A program made the translations under genes and the position numbers. From assembly GCA_030684835.1 (NCBI GenBank), contig JAUXWZ010000093.1, positions 1-35,627 on the forward strand: 35,627 bases of DNA, in the 5' to 3' direction. The notes beneath the pieces are model-generated. The model had not been told where the DNA came from. It searched no databases and saw only the letters and a list, made by a program, of their open reading frames with translations. Below are positions 14,722-22,906 of the stretch, in pieces (the first letter of the stretch is position 1; each line of letters opens with the position of its first letter). Origin of the DNA: Beijerinckiaceae bacterium (GTDB lineage: Bacteria > Pseudomonadota > Alphaproteobacteria > Rhizobiales > Beijerinckiaceae).

Positions 14722-16781
14722 GACCTCCCGGCAAGAATGATCATGTTGCGGTATTCGTCGATCTTCACGGTCTGGCCGGGGAATACGACAGTGGTGCAGT
14801 CGAGTTGATCGACGACTGCCGGTCCTTCAAAGGTGACGCCAACGTCCAGCTTTTCGCGCTGGTACACAGGGCATTCGGTGTCATTGCCGTCGAAACGCAT
14901 CTTGCGTTTCTCGCGCAGCGCGGCCGACAGCGGCATCTCTTCGGGTTTGAACGTGCGCTGCTTGACGGGCGGTACGAGACCGACGCCGCGCAATCGCCAC
15001 GAGACGATTTCGACAACTTCTTCCGGCGCCGTGTGGCCAAAGGATTCTGCATGGAGGTCGTCAAAGCGCTTGCGCAGGATGGCGCGGTCGCCGGGTTTAA
15101 GCGGCCATTCGCATGGCACGGTGATTTCGTAGCCTTGCCCCGCGTAACGCATGTCGAGAGCCGCTTCGATGCGTAGAGCGCTGTCGGCGAAGCCTTCCTC
15201 GGCAAGTTCGGCGCGGGCTTCTTTCGCGAGATCGTTGAAGGGCGCGTTGATCTCATCTTCGCTCACGCGCTCGATGGAGGCGAGACGCGAGCGGATGTAG
15301 TCGTGCTTCACGTCCGACATCAGCAGGCCCTGGGCAGAGTAGACGCCGGGATAGAGCGGTACGACAACGCCGGCCATGCCAAGGTTTTGCGCGATTTGTC
15401 CTGCATGCAACGGACCCGCGCCGCCAAACGCGAGCAGCATGAAGTCGCGCAGATCGTGGCCGCGCATGGTGGAGATGGCCTTGATGGCTTCCTGCATCTT
15501 GACGTTGATGATCGTGACGACGCCTTCGGCGGCCTCCTGTACGCTCAAGCCAAGCGGATCGGCGACCGCGTTCTTCACCGCGTCGTGCGCTGCTTTCACG
15601 TCGAGCGCCATCTTGCCGCCCAGAAAGTTATCCGGGCTGAGATAGCCCAGCACGACGTTGCAGTCTGTAATCGTGGGCTGTGTCCCGCCGCGACTGTAGC
15701 AAGCAGGGCCAGGGACGGCGCCCGCGCTTTCCGGGCCGACGATGAGCGAGCCGAAACGATCCACATGCGCAAGCGTGCCGCCGCCCGCGCTCACCGTGTT
15801 GATCTCGATCATTGGCAGCGCGATGTCGCGGCCTTCGATCTTGCCGCGATTGGCGATGGAAGGTTGTCCATCCTTGACGAGGGCGACATCGCAGGATGTG
15901 CCGCCCATGTCGAACGTGATGAGGTTTTGATAGGGCGTCGTGCGGCAGGTCTGGATGCAGGCCGTGATGCCGCCCGCGGGGCCAGAGAGCACTGTTGCGA
16001 CGGCCTTCTTTGCGGTCTGCGTGAACGTCGACATGCCGCCGTTCGATTGCATGATGTATTTTTGCGGCGTGTTCACGCCCGCGCCCGACAAGCGTCCGTC
16101 GAGATTGTCTATGTAGCGGGCAAGGATCGGCTGCAGGTACGCATTGATGACGGTCGTCGAGAGGCGATAATATTCGCGGATCTGCGGCACGATTTCGCAT
16201 GAGAGCGAAATATTGCAGCCGGGCATTCCCTCTTCGATGATTTGACGCACGCGCTTCTCATGCTGGGGATGCAGAAAAGAGAAGAGCAGGCAGACCGCGA
16301 CCGAGTCGACGCCAGTCTTCGCCAGTTCACGCACGCCTTCACGCAGATGCGCTTCGTCGAGCGGCAGCAGCACCTCTCCATCGAAGGCGACGCGCTCGCG
16401 CGCCTCGATTGTGCAGCTCTGCGGGGCGAGCATGGCGGGCTTGTCGTAAAAAATATCGAAAATCTGCGGGCCATGCGGGCGCGATTGCTCCTGCACTTCG
16501 TAGATACCGCGAAAACCCTCCGTCACAACAAGGCCGGTTTTCACGCCCTTGCCCTCAAGCAGCGCGTTCGTGCCGACGGTTGTGCCGTGGCAGAAATAGG
16601 TGATGTCGGTGGGTTTCACACCGCGCGCGATCAACAGGTCCACGCCGGCCAGAATGGCGCGGGAGGGATCGTCGGGCGTCGAGGGAACCTTGGCGATGGT
16701 CACTTCTTCGGTCGTTTCGTCGAAGTAGACGAAGTCTGAGAACGTGCCGCCGGTGTCGACGGTAACTCTGAAACGACCCAT
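14718..16781 (-). CDS. hyuA: Hydantoinase A / oxoprolinase family subunit
   Basis: A 687-residue HyuA-type subunit with an ASKHA-like ATPase core. It starts 'MGRFRVTVDTGGTFSDFVYF', the phosphate-1 loop. Later segments include 'CHGTTVGTNALLEGKGVKTG', 'SNGGMSTF', 'GPAGGITA', 'TFDMGGTSCDVALV' and 'LAFGGAGPLHAG', all typical of the family. The open frame runs 52 codons further upstream, but that part does not resemble the family; the ATG at 16781 gives the normal length, although its GGGAG site is about 11 bases away. It heads the hyuA-hyuB-SDR operon and is divergent from the glycerate kinase gene. The substrate is unknown. Confidence 0.92.
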   Translation of the reverse strand: MGRFRVTVDTGGTFSDFVYFDETTEEVTIAKVPSTPDDPSRAILAGVDLLIARGVKPTDITYFCHGTTVGTNALLEGKGVKTGLVVTEGFRGIYEVQEQSRPHGPQIFDIFYDKPAMLAPQSCTIEARERVAFDGEVLLPLDEAHLREGVRELAKTGVDSVAVCLLFSFLHPQHEKRVRQIIEEGMPGCNISLSCEIVPQIREYYRLSTTVINAYLQPILARYIDNLDGRLSGAGVNTPQKYIMQSNGGMSTFTQTAKKAVATVLSGPAGGITACIQTCRTTPYQNLITFDMGGTSCDVALVKDGQPSIANRGKIEGRDIALPMIEINTVSAGGGTLAHVDRFGSLIVGPESAGAVPGPACYSRGGTQPTITDCNVVLGYLSPDNFLGGKMALDVKAAHDAVKNAVADPLGLSVQEAAEGVVTIINVKMQEAIKAISTMRGHDLRDFMLLAFGGAGPLHAGQIAQNLGMAGVVVPLYPGVYSAQGLLMSDVKHDYIRSRLASIERVSEDEINAPFNDLAKEARAELAEEGFADSALRIEAALDMRYAGQGYEITVPCEWPLKPGDRAILRKRFDDLHAESFGHTAPEEVVEIVSWRLRGVGLVPPVKQRTFKPEEMPLSAALREKRKMRFDGNDTECPVYQREKLDVGVTFEGPAVVDQLDCTTVVFPGQTVKIDEYRNMIILAGRS

Positions 16782-17002
16782 AATCCGTGACGCTCCCGAT
16801 CTTGAAATCTTCGGAGATTGAAAGCCGGCGCGCACGCCAAGCGTTTCTCCCTGCGCAGCTCGTGCGGCTTGCGCTTTCGCGGGCCAACCTAGCCACGCAA
16901 GCGCCGCTGTCAACCGCAGCGGCCATGAGCCGGTCATGAGGCGGGCATGCGCTTGCGCGTAACCTTGAATCTGATCACGCTGAGCGCGAGGAGAGAACGG
17001 AT

Positions 17003-18277
17003 TTGCAGCAGACCGCCGCGCGAAAAGCCCTTTTGTCGAGCATGTTCCAGGCGGCCGTCAGCGCGGCTGATCCGGCTGCAATCACGCCGCGCTTTTTGCC
17101 GGCGCCGCCCAAGGGCCGCCTCGTCGTGCTTGGCGCGGGCAAGGCGGCGGCCAGCATGGCGAAGGCGGTGGAGGATCACTGGAGCGGGCCAATCGAGGGG
17201 CTCGTCGTCACCCGCTACGGTCACGCTGTCGCGTGCAGGCGGATCGAGCTTGTGGAGGCCAATCACCCGACGCCCGATGAGGCGGGACAACGCGCTGCCG
17301 CCCGCATTTTGGCCATGGCGAAGACGTTGGGGCCGAATGACCTGGCGCTGTGTCTCATTTCGGGGGGCGGCTCCGCCCTTTTGTCGCTGCCAGCCCCGGG
17401 GCTCACCTTGGCCCACAAGCAGGCGGTCAACGCGGCGCTTTTGAGCAGCGGCGCGCCAATTGGCGAGATGAACGCGGTGCGCAAGCATCTGTCTGCAATC
17501 AAAGGCGGGCGCCTTGCGGCGGCGGCTTATCCGGCCAGAATGCTTACGCTCATCATTTCCGATGTGCCCGGCGACGATCCCGCCGTCGTGGCGTCCGGGC
17601 CCACGGCGGCGGACCCGACAACGTTTGCGCAGGCGCGCGAAATCCTGCATCGGCGCGGCATCGAGGCGCCGCGCGCAGTGATCGCACATCTCACGCGGGC
17701 CGAAGACGAAACGCCCAAGCCCGGTGATCCACGTCTTGCCGCTAGCGAGGTGAAGGTGATCGCGACCGCGCGCAAGTCGCTCGAGGCGGCGGCGCAGATC
17801 GCGCGTCAGGCTGGCGTCGAGCCGATCATTATTGGAGAGGCCATCGAAGGCGAAGCGCGCGAGGTCGGGGCCGCGCACGCACAACTTGCGCTCGCCATTA
17901 CGCGCGGAGAAACGTCGCACGCGCGGCCGTGCGTGCTGCTGTCGGGCGGCGAGACCACCGTGACGGTGCGCGCCAAGGGAAGAGGCGGGCGCAATAGCGA
18001 ATATCTCCTTGCGTTAGCGTTGGGGCTGGATGGCGCGCGCGGCGTTCATGCGATTGCCGCGGATACGGACGGCATCGACGGCAGCGAGGACAATGCAGGC
18101 GCCATGCTCGAACCCGGCGCTTTGGCGAGCGCGCGTGCAAAAGGCCTTGACCCGCAGGGACTTCTTGACGCGAATGATAGTTACAGTTTCTTCGCGGCGC
18201 TTGGCGATCTCGTTATGACCGGGCCTACGTTGACCAACGTCAACGACTTCCGCGCGATCCTGATTGATGACGATTAA
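17003..18277 (+). CDS. ttuD: Glycerate 2-kinase / MOFRL-family protein (TtuD-like), TTG start
   Basis: A 424-residue protein of the glycerate 2-kinase family (also annotated hydroxypyruvate reductase TtuD in older literature), which phosphorylates D-glycerate. It contains 'VLGAGKAAASMAKAVE', 'LISGGGSALLSLP', 'NAVRKHLSAIKGGRLA', 'LIISDVPGDD' and the C-terminal MOFRL part 'GGETTVTVRAKGRGGRNSEY', ending with 'GPTLTNVND'. The start is a TTG with GAGGAGAG about 9 bases upstream; the nearest ATG would lose the conserved N-terminal helix. Its TAA overlaps the stop of the convergent exporter gene. Together with the divergent hyuAB operon it may channel a C3 product of the pathway into central metabolism. 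Confidence 0.9.
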   Translation: MQQTAARKALLSSMFQAAVSAADPAAITPRFLPAPPKGRLVVLGAGKAAASMAKAVEDHWSGPIEGLVVTRYGHAVACRRIELVEANHPTPDEAGQRAAARILAMAKTLGPNDLALCLISGGGSALLSLPAPGLTLAHKQAVNAALLSSGAPIGEMNAVRKHLSAIKGGRLAAAAYPARMLTLIISDVPGDDPAVVASGPTAADPTTFAQAREILHRRGIEAPRAVIAHLTRAEDETPKPGDPRLAASEVKVIATARKSLEAAAQIARQAGVEPIIIGEAIEGEAREVGAAHAQLALAITRGETSHARPCVLLSGGETTVTVRAKGRGGRNSEYLLALALGLDGARGVHAIAADTDGIDGSEDNAGAMLEPGALASARAKGLDPQGLLDANDSYSFFAALGDLVMTGPTLTNVNDFRAILIDDD

Positions 18278-19158
18278 CGGCGTCGCGCGAACACTCTGTC
18301 CGATGAAGCCACTATCGCGCCCAGCACGATCAGCCCGCAGGCAAGCCATAAGGCCAAGGACGGCTGCGCGAAACCGCTGGCGACGAGAGCCAGCGTGGAG
18401 AGAACAGGCGCAGCGTAGGCGCTGACGCCCAAAAGCCTGATGTCGCCGCGCTTGCAACCAATGTCCCATGCGTAAAAGGCGGCGCCGACGGGGCCAAGAC
18501 CGAGCGCGACAATGGCGGACCAGGCGCCAATCGAGGCGGGCCACACTGTTGTCTCGAAGATGAGATGACAGGCCAAACTCAAGACCGCCGTTGCGGCGCA
18601 AAAGCCCACGACAGCATCGGTCGGCACGTTCGACATGCGGCGCGACAGCACGGAATAAGCTGACCAGAAGAGCGCGGCTGCAAAAGCCAGTGCATAGCCA
18701 AGCGCATGTTCGGGCCGCGCCGACAAATCTGCATTGAATGACAACGTCGCAACGCCCGCGAAGCCAATCAGCGCGCCCGCGATGTGAAACGCGCGTAGCC
18801 GTTCGCCCGGAAGCAGGCTGGAAAACAGCACGATCAGCAGCGGCCAAAGATAATTGACCAGCGAGGCTTCAGCCGGGGGCGCCAGCCGTAAAGCGGCGAA
18901 ATAAAGCGCATGGTAACCGAAGAGCCCCGCGATGCCGTGCGCCCACACATGGATGGGCTGGCGCAATGCTCGCGCGCGGTCGGGTTGGCGAACCCACAAC
19001 AGCATGGCCGCGCCAGCGCCGATGCCAAAACACATGGCGTTCATCTGGAAAGCCGGAATTTGCCCAGCGGCCGCAGTGAGAGCGGCGAGTAGGCTCCACA
19101 GGATGATGGCCGTGAAGCCGATGAGCGTGGCGACCGCTGGGGACAAGTTGGGGAGCAT
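18274..19158 (-). CDS. EamA/DMT-family exporter (YddG-like)
   Basis: A 294-residue membrane protein with ten hydrophobic segments arranged as two EamA repeats. 'GYHALYFAALRLAPPAEASLV', followed by 'NYLWPLLIVLFSSLL', is the segment that makes me think of the YddG aromatic amino acid exporter branch. The drug/metabolite transporter superfamily exports amino acids, nucleosides and other metabolites from the cytoplasm; the substrate is not predictable. The stop codon overlaps that of the glycerate kinase (TTAA at 18274-18277), leaving no room for a terminator between the two convergent genes. A GGGGACA ribosome site lies about 10 bases before the ATG. Confidence 0.85.
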   Translation of the reverse strand: MLPNLSPAVATLIGFTAIILWSLLAALTAAAGQIPAFQMNAMCFGIGAGAAMLLWVRQPDRARALRQPIHVWAHGIAGLFGYHALYFAALRLAPPAEASLVNYLWPLLIVLFSSLLPGERLRAFHIAGALIGFAGVATLSFNADLSARPEHALGYALAFAAALFWSAYSVLSRRMSNVPTDAVVGFCAATAVLSLACHLIFETTVWPASIGAWSAIVALGLGPVGAAFYAWDIGCKRGDIRLLGVSAYAAPVLSTLALVASGFAQPSLALWLACGLIVLGAIVASSDRVFARRR

Positions 19159-19322
19159 GCCAGTTTGTCCCCGCGCGCAGGGGCGGCGTCAAGGGATTGG
19201 CGCCAGGGGTGGCGTCGTGCGCTGTTCACGGGCCGACGTCACGAGCCCGCGAGCCCGCGCTTTGCGGCGACCGCGCACGCTTGCTAAAAGGGTGGAGGCC
19301 GGGATGGCCAAGGGAGAGACGC

Positions 19323-19649
19323 ATGGCCGAAACGATCGTCGAAAACGTGAGCCTTCAGGAGCTCAAGCAGGGGCTTGCGGACGGATCAATCGTCCTTATC
19401 GATATTCGCGAACAGAATGAGTGGGATGCCGGCCACATCCCCGGCGCGACGCTGCACCCGCTCTCAGCCTTTGACCCCGCCGCACTTCCGGCGTCCGACG
19501 AGCGCAAGCGAGTCGTGCTGCATTGTCGCTCGGGACGCCGCACGCTGGCGGCGCTTGAGGCTGCTCAGGGGGCGGGACGGGACGATATCCGCGCCCATTT
19601 CGGCGGCGGCATGCTGGAATGGCAGGGCGCCGGGGAAAATGTGATCTGA
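19323..19649 (+). CDS. Single-domain rhodanese-like protein
   Basis: A 108-residue rhodanese domain protein. It contains 'VLIDIREQNEWDAGHIPGA' (residues 24-42) and the active-site loop 'LHCRSGRRT' with C68. The size fits a stand-alone cytoplasmic sulfurtransferase (GlpE/PspE-like). C68 would carry a persulfide. An upstream in-frame extension of 42 codons lacks similarity; the ATG at 19323 follows GGGAGAG and was chosen. It is divergent from the EamA exporter and stands alone, with a 320-bp gap on the right. Confidence 0.88.
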   Translation: MAETIVENVSLQELKQGLADGSIVLIDIREQNEWDAGHIPGATLHPLSAFDPAALPASDERKRVVLHCRSGRRTLAALEAAQGAGRDDIRAHFGGGMLEWQGAGENVI

Positions 19650-19710
19650 GGACCGAAGGACGGCGCCGATTCGCTAGAAAAGCGGCGTCCGGCGCACTAA
19701 TCGGTCGTGA

Positions 19711-19725
19711 TGCTTATTTTAAGCA
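19711..19725. repeat. Perfect AT-rich dyad TGCTTA-N3-TAAGCA
   Basis: A perfect 6-bp inverted repeat in a locally AT-rich patch, 62 bases beyond the rhodanese stop and 245 bases before the cytochrome c ATG. It may be a regulator binding site; there is no T run to make it a terminator. Confidence 0.35.
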
Positions 19726-19811
19726 GCGACGGGTGACGTTCTTCGCGATTTCCTGACTGACAAACCTCGTTTGCGCCGATCAGGTAGATTGGAAGCCGGC
19801 TTTTGCGGGCC

Positions 19812-19830
19812 GGAAACTTCCTGTGTTTCC
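19812..19830. repeat. Perfect dyad GGAAAC-N7-GTTTCC
   Basis: A 6-bp inverted repeat, 140 bases before the cytochrome c start codon. Its position suits an operator upstream of the cytochrome promoter, but no regulator is adjacent. Confidence 0.3.
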
Positions 19831-19969
19831 AGTTGATCGGCGCGTTACTGACCATGCCCGCCTGCCCAGGCATGTTCGCTCACGCTCATTTGAATCGGCC
19901 CAAACGACTTCGCCCGACATTTTCCGCTAAGGTCGCGCACCGCAAGATGGGCGGGAGGAGGATCACAGT

Positions 19970-20419
19970 ATGGGATTTCGCATCAAAGCCGCCGGCGCGC
20001 TTGCGCTTGCACTCATCATCGGCGCTGGCGCGGCGTGGGCGCAGGGAGACGTGATCTCGCAGCGCAAGGCGGCGATGAAGGCGATTGGCGACGGCAATCG
20101 CGCTCCCGCAGCGATGCTGCGCGGCGAAGCGCCCTTCAACCTGTCGACCGTGCAGGCGCAGTTGAAGGTGATCGAAGCTTCGGCCACCAGCGCGCTAAAG
20201 CTGTTCCCCGATAACAGCAAGACTGGCGGCGACACAGCGGCGCTTCCGAAGATCTGGGAGACAAAGGCCGATTTCGACGGGAAAATGAGGAAGTTTGCGG
20301 ACGACGCGAAGTCCGCACAGGTGAAAATCACCGACGAAGCTTCGTTCAAGCAGGAATTTCCGGCTCTTTTGAAGACTTGCGGCGGTTGCCATACGGACTA
20401 TCGCGCGCGCCGCAGCTGA
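19970..20419 (+). CDS. Class II cytochrome c (c'/c-556 type), exported
   Basis: A 149-residue periplasmic cytochrome of the four-helix-bundle class II. A signal peptide of about 24 residues ends 'GAAWA' before 'QGDVISQRKAAMKAIG'. The single heme site is at the C-terminus, C137-G-G-C140-H141, as in cytochromes c' and c-556. M36 in the first helix, in the R-x-x-x-M pattern, suggests a low-spin c-556-type heme with Met as second ligand rather than an open c' heme. The ribosome site GGAGGAGG precedes the ATG. It is followed by a hairpin terminator and then by a diheme cytochrome gene; both could serve one periplasmic electron transfer path. Confidence 0.92.
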   Translation: MGFRIKAAGALALALIIGAGAAWAQGDVISQRKAAMKAIGDGNRAPAAMLRGEAPFNLSTVQAQLKVIEASATSALKLFPDNSKTGGDTAALPKIWETKADFDGKMRKFADDAKSAQVKITDEASFKQEFPALLKTCGGCHTDYRARRS

Positions 20420-20428
20420 TCCATAGAG

Positions 20429-20460
20429 GAGCCGCCCGTCGACTAGCGGGCGGCTCTTTA
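20429..20460 (+). terminator. Hairpin terminator or attenuator between two cytochrome genes
   Basis: GAGCCGCCCG (20429-20438) and CGGGCGGCTC (20447-20456) form a perfect 10-bp GC-rich stem with an 8-base loop, followed by TTTAT. It ends about 30 bases before the diheme cytochrome ATG, leaving little room for a separate promoter. Partial read-through, setting a ratio of the two products, is possible. Confidence 0.8.
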
Positions 20461-20488
20461 TCCAAGCATTTCGAAGGCTTGTCCGCTT

Positions 20489-21406
20489 ATGCGTAAGATT
20501 GCGCTGCTCGTTGTTGTTCTCGCCGTCGCCGGGTTTGCCGTCTTCTGGTTCATCAGCGCGCCGCAGCGGGCTGTTGCAGCCGGAGACGCTTCCTTCAACG
20601 CGCCCGGCGAAGTGGAGCGGGGCAAAGACATCTTTTTTGCTGGCGGCTGCGCATCCTGCCACGCAACGCCCAATCAGGCGGACCGCCTGCGGCTTGGCGG
20701 CGGCCTTGAAATGAAATCCCCGTTCGGCTCGTTCTACGCGCCCAACATCTCGCCTCATCCGCGTGATGGTATTGGCAATTGGACGAACGCCGATCTCGCT
20801 AATGCGATGATGCGCGGCGTTTCACCCGACGGGTCGCATTATTATCCAGCATTTCCCTACACCAGCTATGCTGGCATGCAGGCAGACGATGCGCGCCACC
20901 TCATGACCTACATCCGCACGTTGCAACCTGTGGAGGGCCGCGCGCGCGCCCACGACCTGGGATTTCCTTTCAATATCCGTCGCACGCTAGGCGTTTGGAA
21001 GTGGATGTTCTTCGACACAGCGCAGGTCAAGACGGACCCGGCTCGCAGCGCCTCATGGAACCGCGGTCAGTATCTGACAGAAGCGCTGGCGCACTGTGCC
21101 GAGTGCCACTCGCCGCGCAACGCGCTTGGCGCCCTCGTTTCCGCTCAACGCTACGCGGGCGGTGCAGAAGCGCACGGCGATGGATGGGTGCCCAACATCA
21201 CGCCGCGCTCGTTGAAGGACTGGACCCGCGGCGAATGGGTTCAATTGCTTCAGATGGGGCTCACGGCTGAAGGCGATTCCGTAGGCGGCAGCATGGGGTC
21301 GGTGGTCAGGAACATCGCCGAACTTCCCAAGGCCGACGCCGAGGCAATGGCGGACTATCTGATGACGCTGCCTGCGAGCGAGAGTCCGCCGCGCCCGAAG
21401 AAATAG
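20489..21406 (+). CDS. Membrane-anchored diheme cytochrome c
   Basis: A 305-residue cytochrome with two class I heme domains. Residues about 4-24 form an uncleaved N-terminal anchor or signal segment. The first heme site is C54-A-S-C57-H58 and the second is C203-A-E-C206-H207. The repeated theme 'YAPNISPHPRDGIGNWTNADL' and 'VPNITPRSLKDWTRGEWVQLL' is typical of the cytochrome subunits that pass electrons from periplasmic molybdenum hydroxylases or alcohol/sugar dehydrogenases to the respiratory chain. No dehydrogenase gene is adjacent, so its partner is unknown. The ribosome site is weak (AAGG about 11 bases before the ATG). Confidence 0.9.
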   Translation: MRKIALLVVVLAVAGFAVFWFISAPQRAVAAGDASFNAPGEVERGKDIFFAGGCASCHATPNQADRLRLGGGLEMKSPFGSFYAPNISPHPRDGIGNWTNADLANAMMRGVSPDGSHYYPAFPYTSYAGMQADDARHLMTYIRTLQPVEGRARAHDLGFPFNIRRTLGVWKWMFFDTAQVKTDPARSASWNRGQYLTEALAHCAECHSPRNALGALVSAQRYAGGAEAHGDGWVPNITPRSLKDWTRGEWVQLLQMGLTAEGDSVGGSMGSVVRNIAELPKADAEAMADYLMTLPASESPPRPKK

Positions 21407-21498
21407 CTTCCGTCATCTGCGCGCCTAAACGCGCGCTCTTTGCAATCGCGTCTGTCTCGCAGAAACTGGACCCGGGATGATTCGGGCTGGGGAAAGCG

Positions 21499-21945
21499 AT
21501 GGCGGATGATGCGATGCCGCTAAGGCGACCATCAGAGGCGAGTGGCGCCGAGTTGCTCGAACACGATGGGATCGAGTTCGACGCGATTGAAGCTGCTGTG
21601 CTCGAAACGTCGCGGGGACGCTGGTTCCTGCGCGAATACGCCCGCCGCGTGCGTGCTCAGGACCACGATCGCATCGAATCCACGCTCGCGCGCATTGAGA
21701 CGCGCCTGTCCGATTGCGGAATTGCAGATCGCGGGGCCATGACGCACGCCCCGATGAACGTCCCTCAACAATTGGTCGATTTGGCCAAGGCGCTTCGCGC
21801 CCGTGGCGTCAGCGAGCAGGACTGTGTGCGCATAGAAACCCAGGCCCGCGCATTGATGGACGCTGCGAGTCGCCGCGCCATCGTGGGCGCGGTCGAAGAG
21901 CTTGAGAAAGGCTTCCGGGACTCGCGCAAAATGCCTGCCGCCTGA
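21499..21945 (+). CDS. Conserved hypothetical protein with 'RGRWFLREYARR' motif
   Basis: A 148-residue, charged, apparently soluble and mostly helical protein with no signal peptide or membrane segment. Its most distinctive part, residues about 26-50, is 'FDAIEAAVLETSRGRWFLRE' followed by YARR; I recall similar segments in uncharacterised proteins of Bradyrhizobium and Rhodopseudomonas relatives, sometimes tied to chemotaxis or cell-cycle annotation, but I do not know a function. A GGGGAAAG ribosome site lies before the ATG. It is a lone + strand gene between the diheme cytochrome and an SDR. Codon use looks like that of its neighbours. Confidence 0.75.
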   Translation: MADDAMPLRRPSEASGAELLEHDGIEFDAIEAAVLETSRGRWFLREYARRVRAQDHDRIESTLARIETRLSDCGIADRGAMTHAPMNVPQQLVDLAKALRARGVSEQDCVRIETQARALMDAASRRAIVGAVEELEKGFRDSRKMPAA

Positions 21946-22041
21946 TCGCTTTCCTCAATCACGCCGTCGTTCGTCTCCCGCTCCGCTTGCCGCTCCGTGC
22001 GACGTGGGTATGTTGCCGCCACCTTGGAACGGGAGCCGCAT

Positions 22042-22821
22042 ATGGATTTGGGCATTAAGGGTCGCAAGGCGATTGTTTGCGCATCGAGCCGGGGCCTTGG
22101 ACGCGCCTGCGCCATCGCGCTGGCGGAAGCTGGCTGCGAAGTCGTGATCAATGGCGTCGACGCCGCCCGCGTGGCGGCTGCTGCCGAGGAGATCTCCAAG
22201 GCGACCGGCGCCAAAGTGATTGGCGTCGCGGCTAATGTGGGCACGGACGAGGGGCGCGCGAAACTGATCGCGGCGTGTCCTGATCCCGACATCCTCGTCA
22301 ACAACAACGCCGGGCCGCCGCCCAAGGATTTTCGCCAGCTAACGCGCGACGACATGATCGCAGGCGTCGACGCCAACATGATGACGCCGATTCTGCTCAC
22401 GCAAAAAGTCATCGACGGCATGGTGGAGCGCAGGTTCGGGCGCATCATCAACATCACGTCGGGATCGGTGAAGATGCCGCTCATCGGCCTCGATCTGTCG
22501 TCGGGCGCCCGCGCTGGCCTCACCGCATTCTTCGCCGGCGTTGCGCGTCAGGTCGCCGCGTCAAACGTGACGATCAACAATTTATTGCCGGGCCCTTTTG
22601 AGACGGACCGCCTCAAGTCGGCAGCGACATCGCAGGCAAAGATGCGCGGCGTCAGCTACGAGGAACTGCAGGAGCAGCGCAAGGCGGGTATTCCGGCCAA
22701 GCGATTCGGGCAACCCGACGAGTTCGGCAAGCTCTGCGCCTTCGTCGCCAGCGCCCACACGGGTTACATTACGGGCCAGAATTTCCTGATCGACGGCGGC
22801 GCCTATCCCAGCGCATTCTGA
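22042..22821 (+). CDS. Atypical SDR-family protein lacking the catalytic Tyr and Lys
   Basis: A 259-residue short-chain dehydrogenase fold protein. The cofactor loop is 'CASSRGLG' (13-20), and 'NNNAG' (87-91) and the C-terminal 'GQNFLIDGGAYPSAF' are SDR landmarks. The usual YxxxK is replaced: aligning on 'AGL' (158-160), position 153 is Ser and 157 is Arg, while S140 is kept. This matches a known side branch of FabG-like SDRs that lacks the canonical active site, so it may bind a nucleotide without dehydrogenase activity or use other residues. The ATG at 22042 has GGGAG 6 bases upstream. It precedes an EamA transporter by 85 bases. Confidence 0.85.
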   Translation: MDLGIKGRKAIVCASSRGLGRACAIALAEAGCEVVINGVDAARVAAAAEEISKATGAKVIGVAANVGTDEGRAKLIAACPDPDILVNNNAGPPPKDFRQLTRDDMIAGVDANMMTPILLTQKVIDGMVERRFGRIINITSGSVKMPLIGLDLSSGARAGLTAFFAGVARQVAASNVTINNLLPGPFETDRLKSAATSQAKMRGVSYEELQEQRKAGIPAKRFGQPDEFGKLCAFVASAHTGYITGQNFLIDGGAYPSAF

Positions 22822-22906
22822 TGCGCGATCAGGCGACGGGGAGACCAAAGCAAGTGATGGACGCGGGTTGGAAGGATCGAGACTTGATCGCTGGTTCTGC
22901 GATTTC

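Larger units (their letters stand above)
19650..19969. other. Intergenic region with two dyads, no convincing gene
   Basis: This 320-bp gap separates the rhodanese gene from the cytochrome c gene. It holds two perfect dyads: TGCTTA-N3-TAAGCA (19711-19725) and GGAAAC-N7-GTTTCC (19812-19830). A short open frame crossing into the cytochrome gene has no ribosome site and looks spurious. The cytochrome promoter should lie in the last 150 bases, but I could not assign -35/-10 boxes with confidence. Confidence 0.5.

Noticed and set aside
15303..16202. 299-residue + strand open frame inside hyuA
   Set aside because: Antisense frame of hyuA with His/Arg-rich, unstructured sequence; hyuA motifs on the other strand are unambiguous.
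16782..16937. 52-codon N-terminal extension of HyuA
   Set aside because: Sequence is not family-like and would make the protein longer than usual; the MGRFRVTVDTGGT start fits the family.
19803..20054. 83-residue open frame upstream of the cytochrome c gene
   Set aside because: No ribosome site, overlaps the cytochrome start in another frame, and has no recognisable features.
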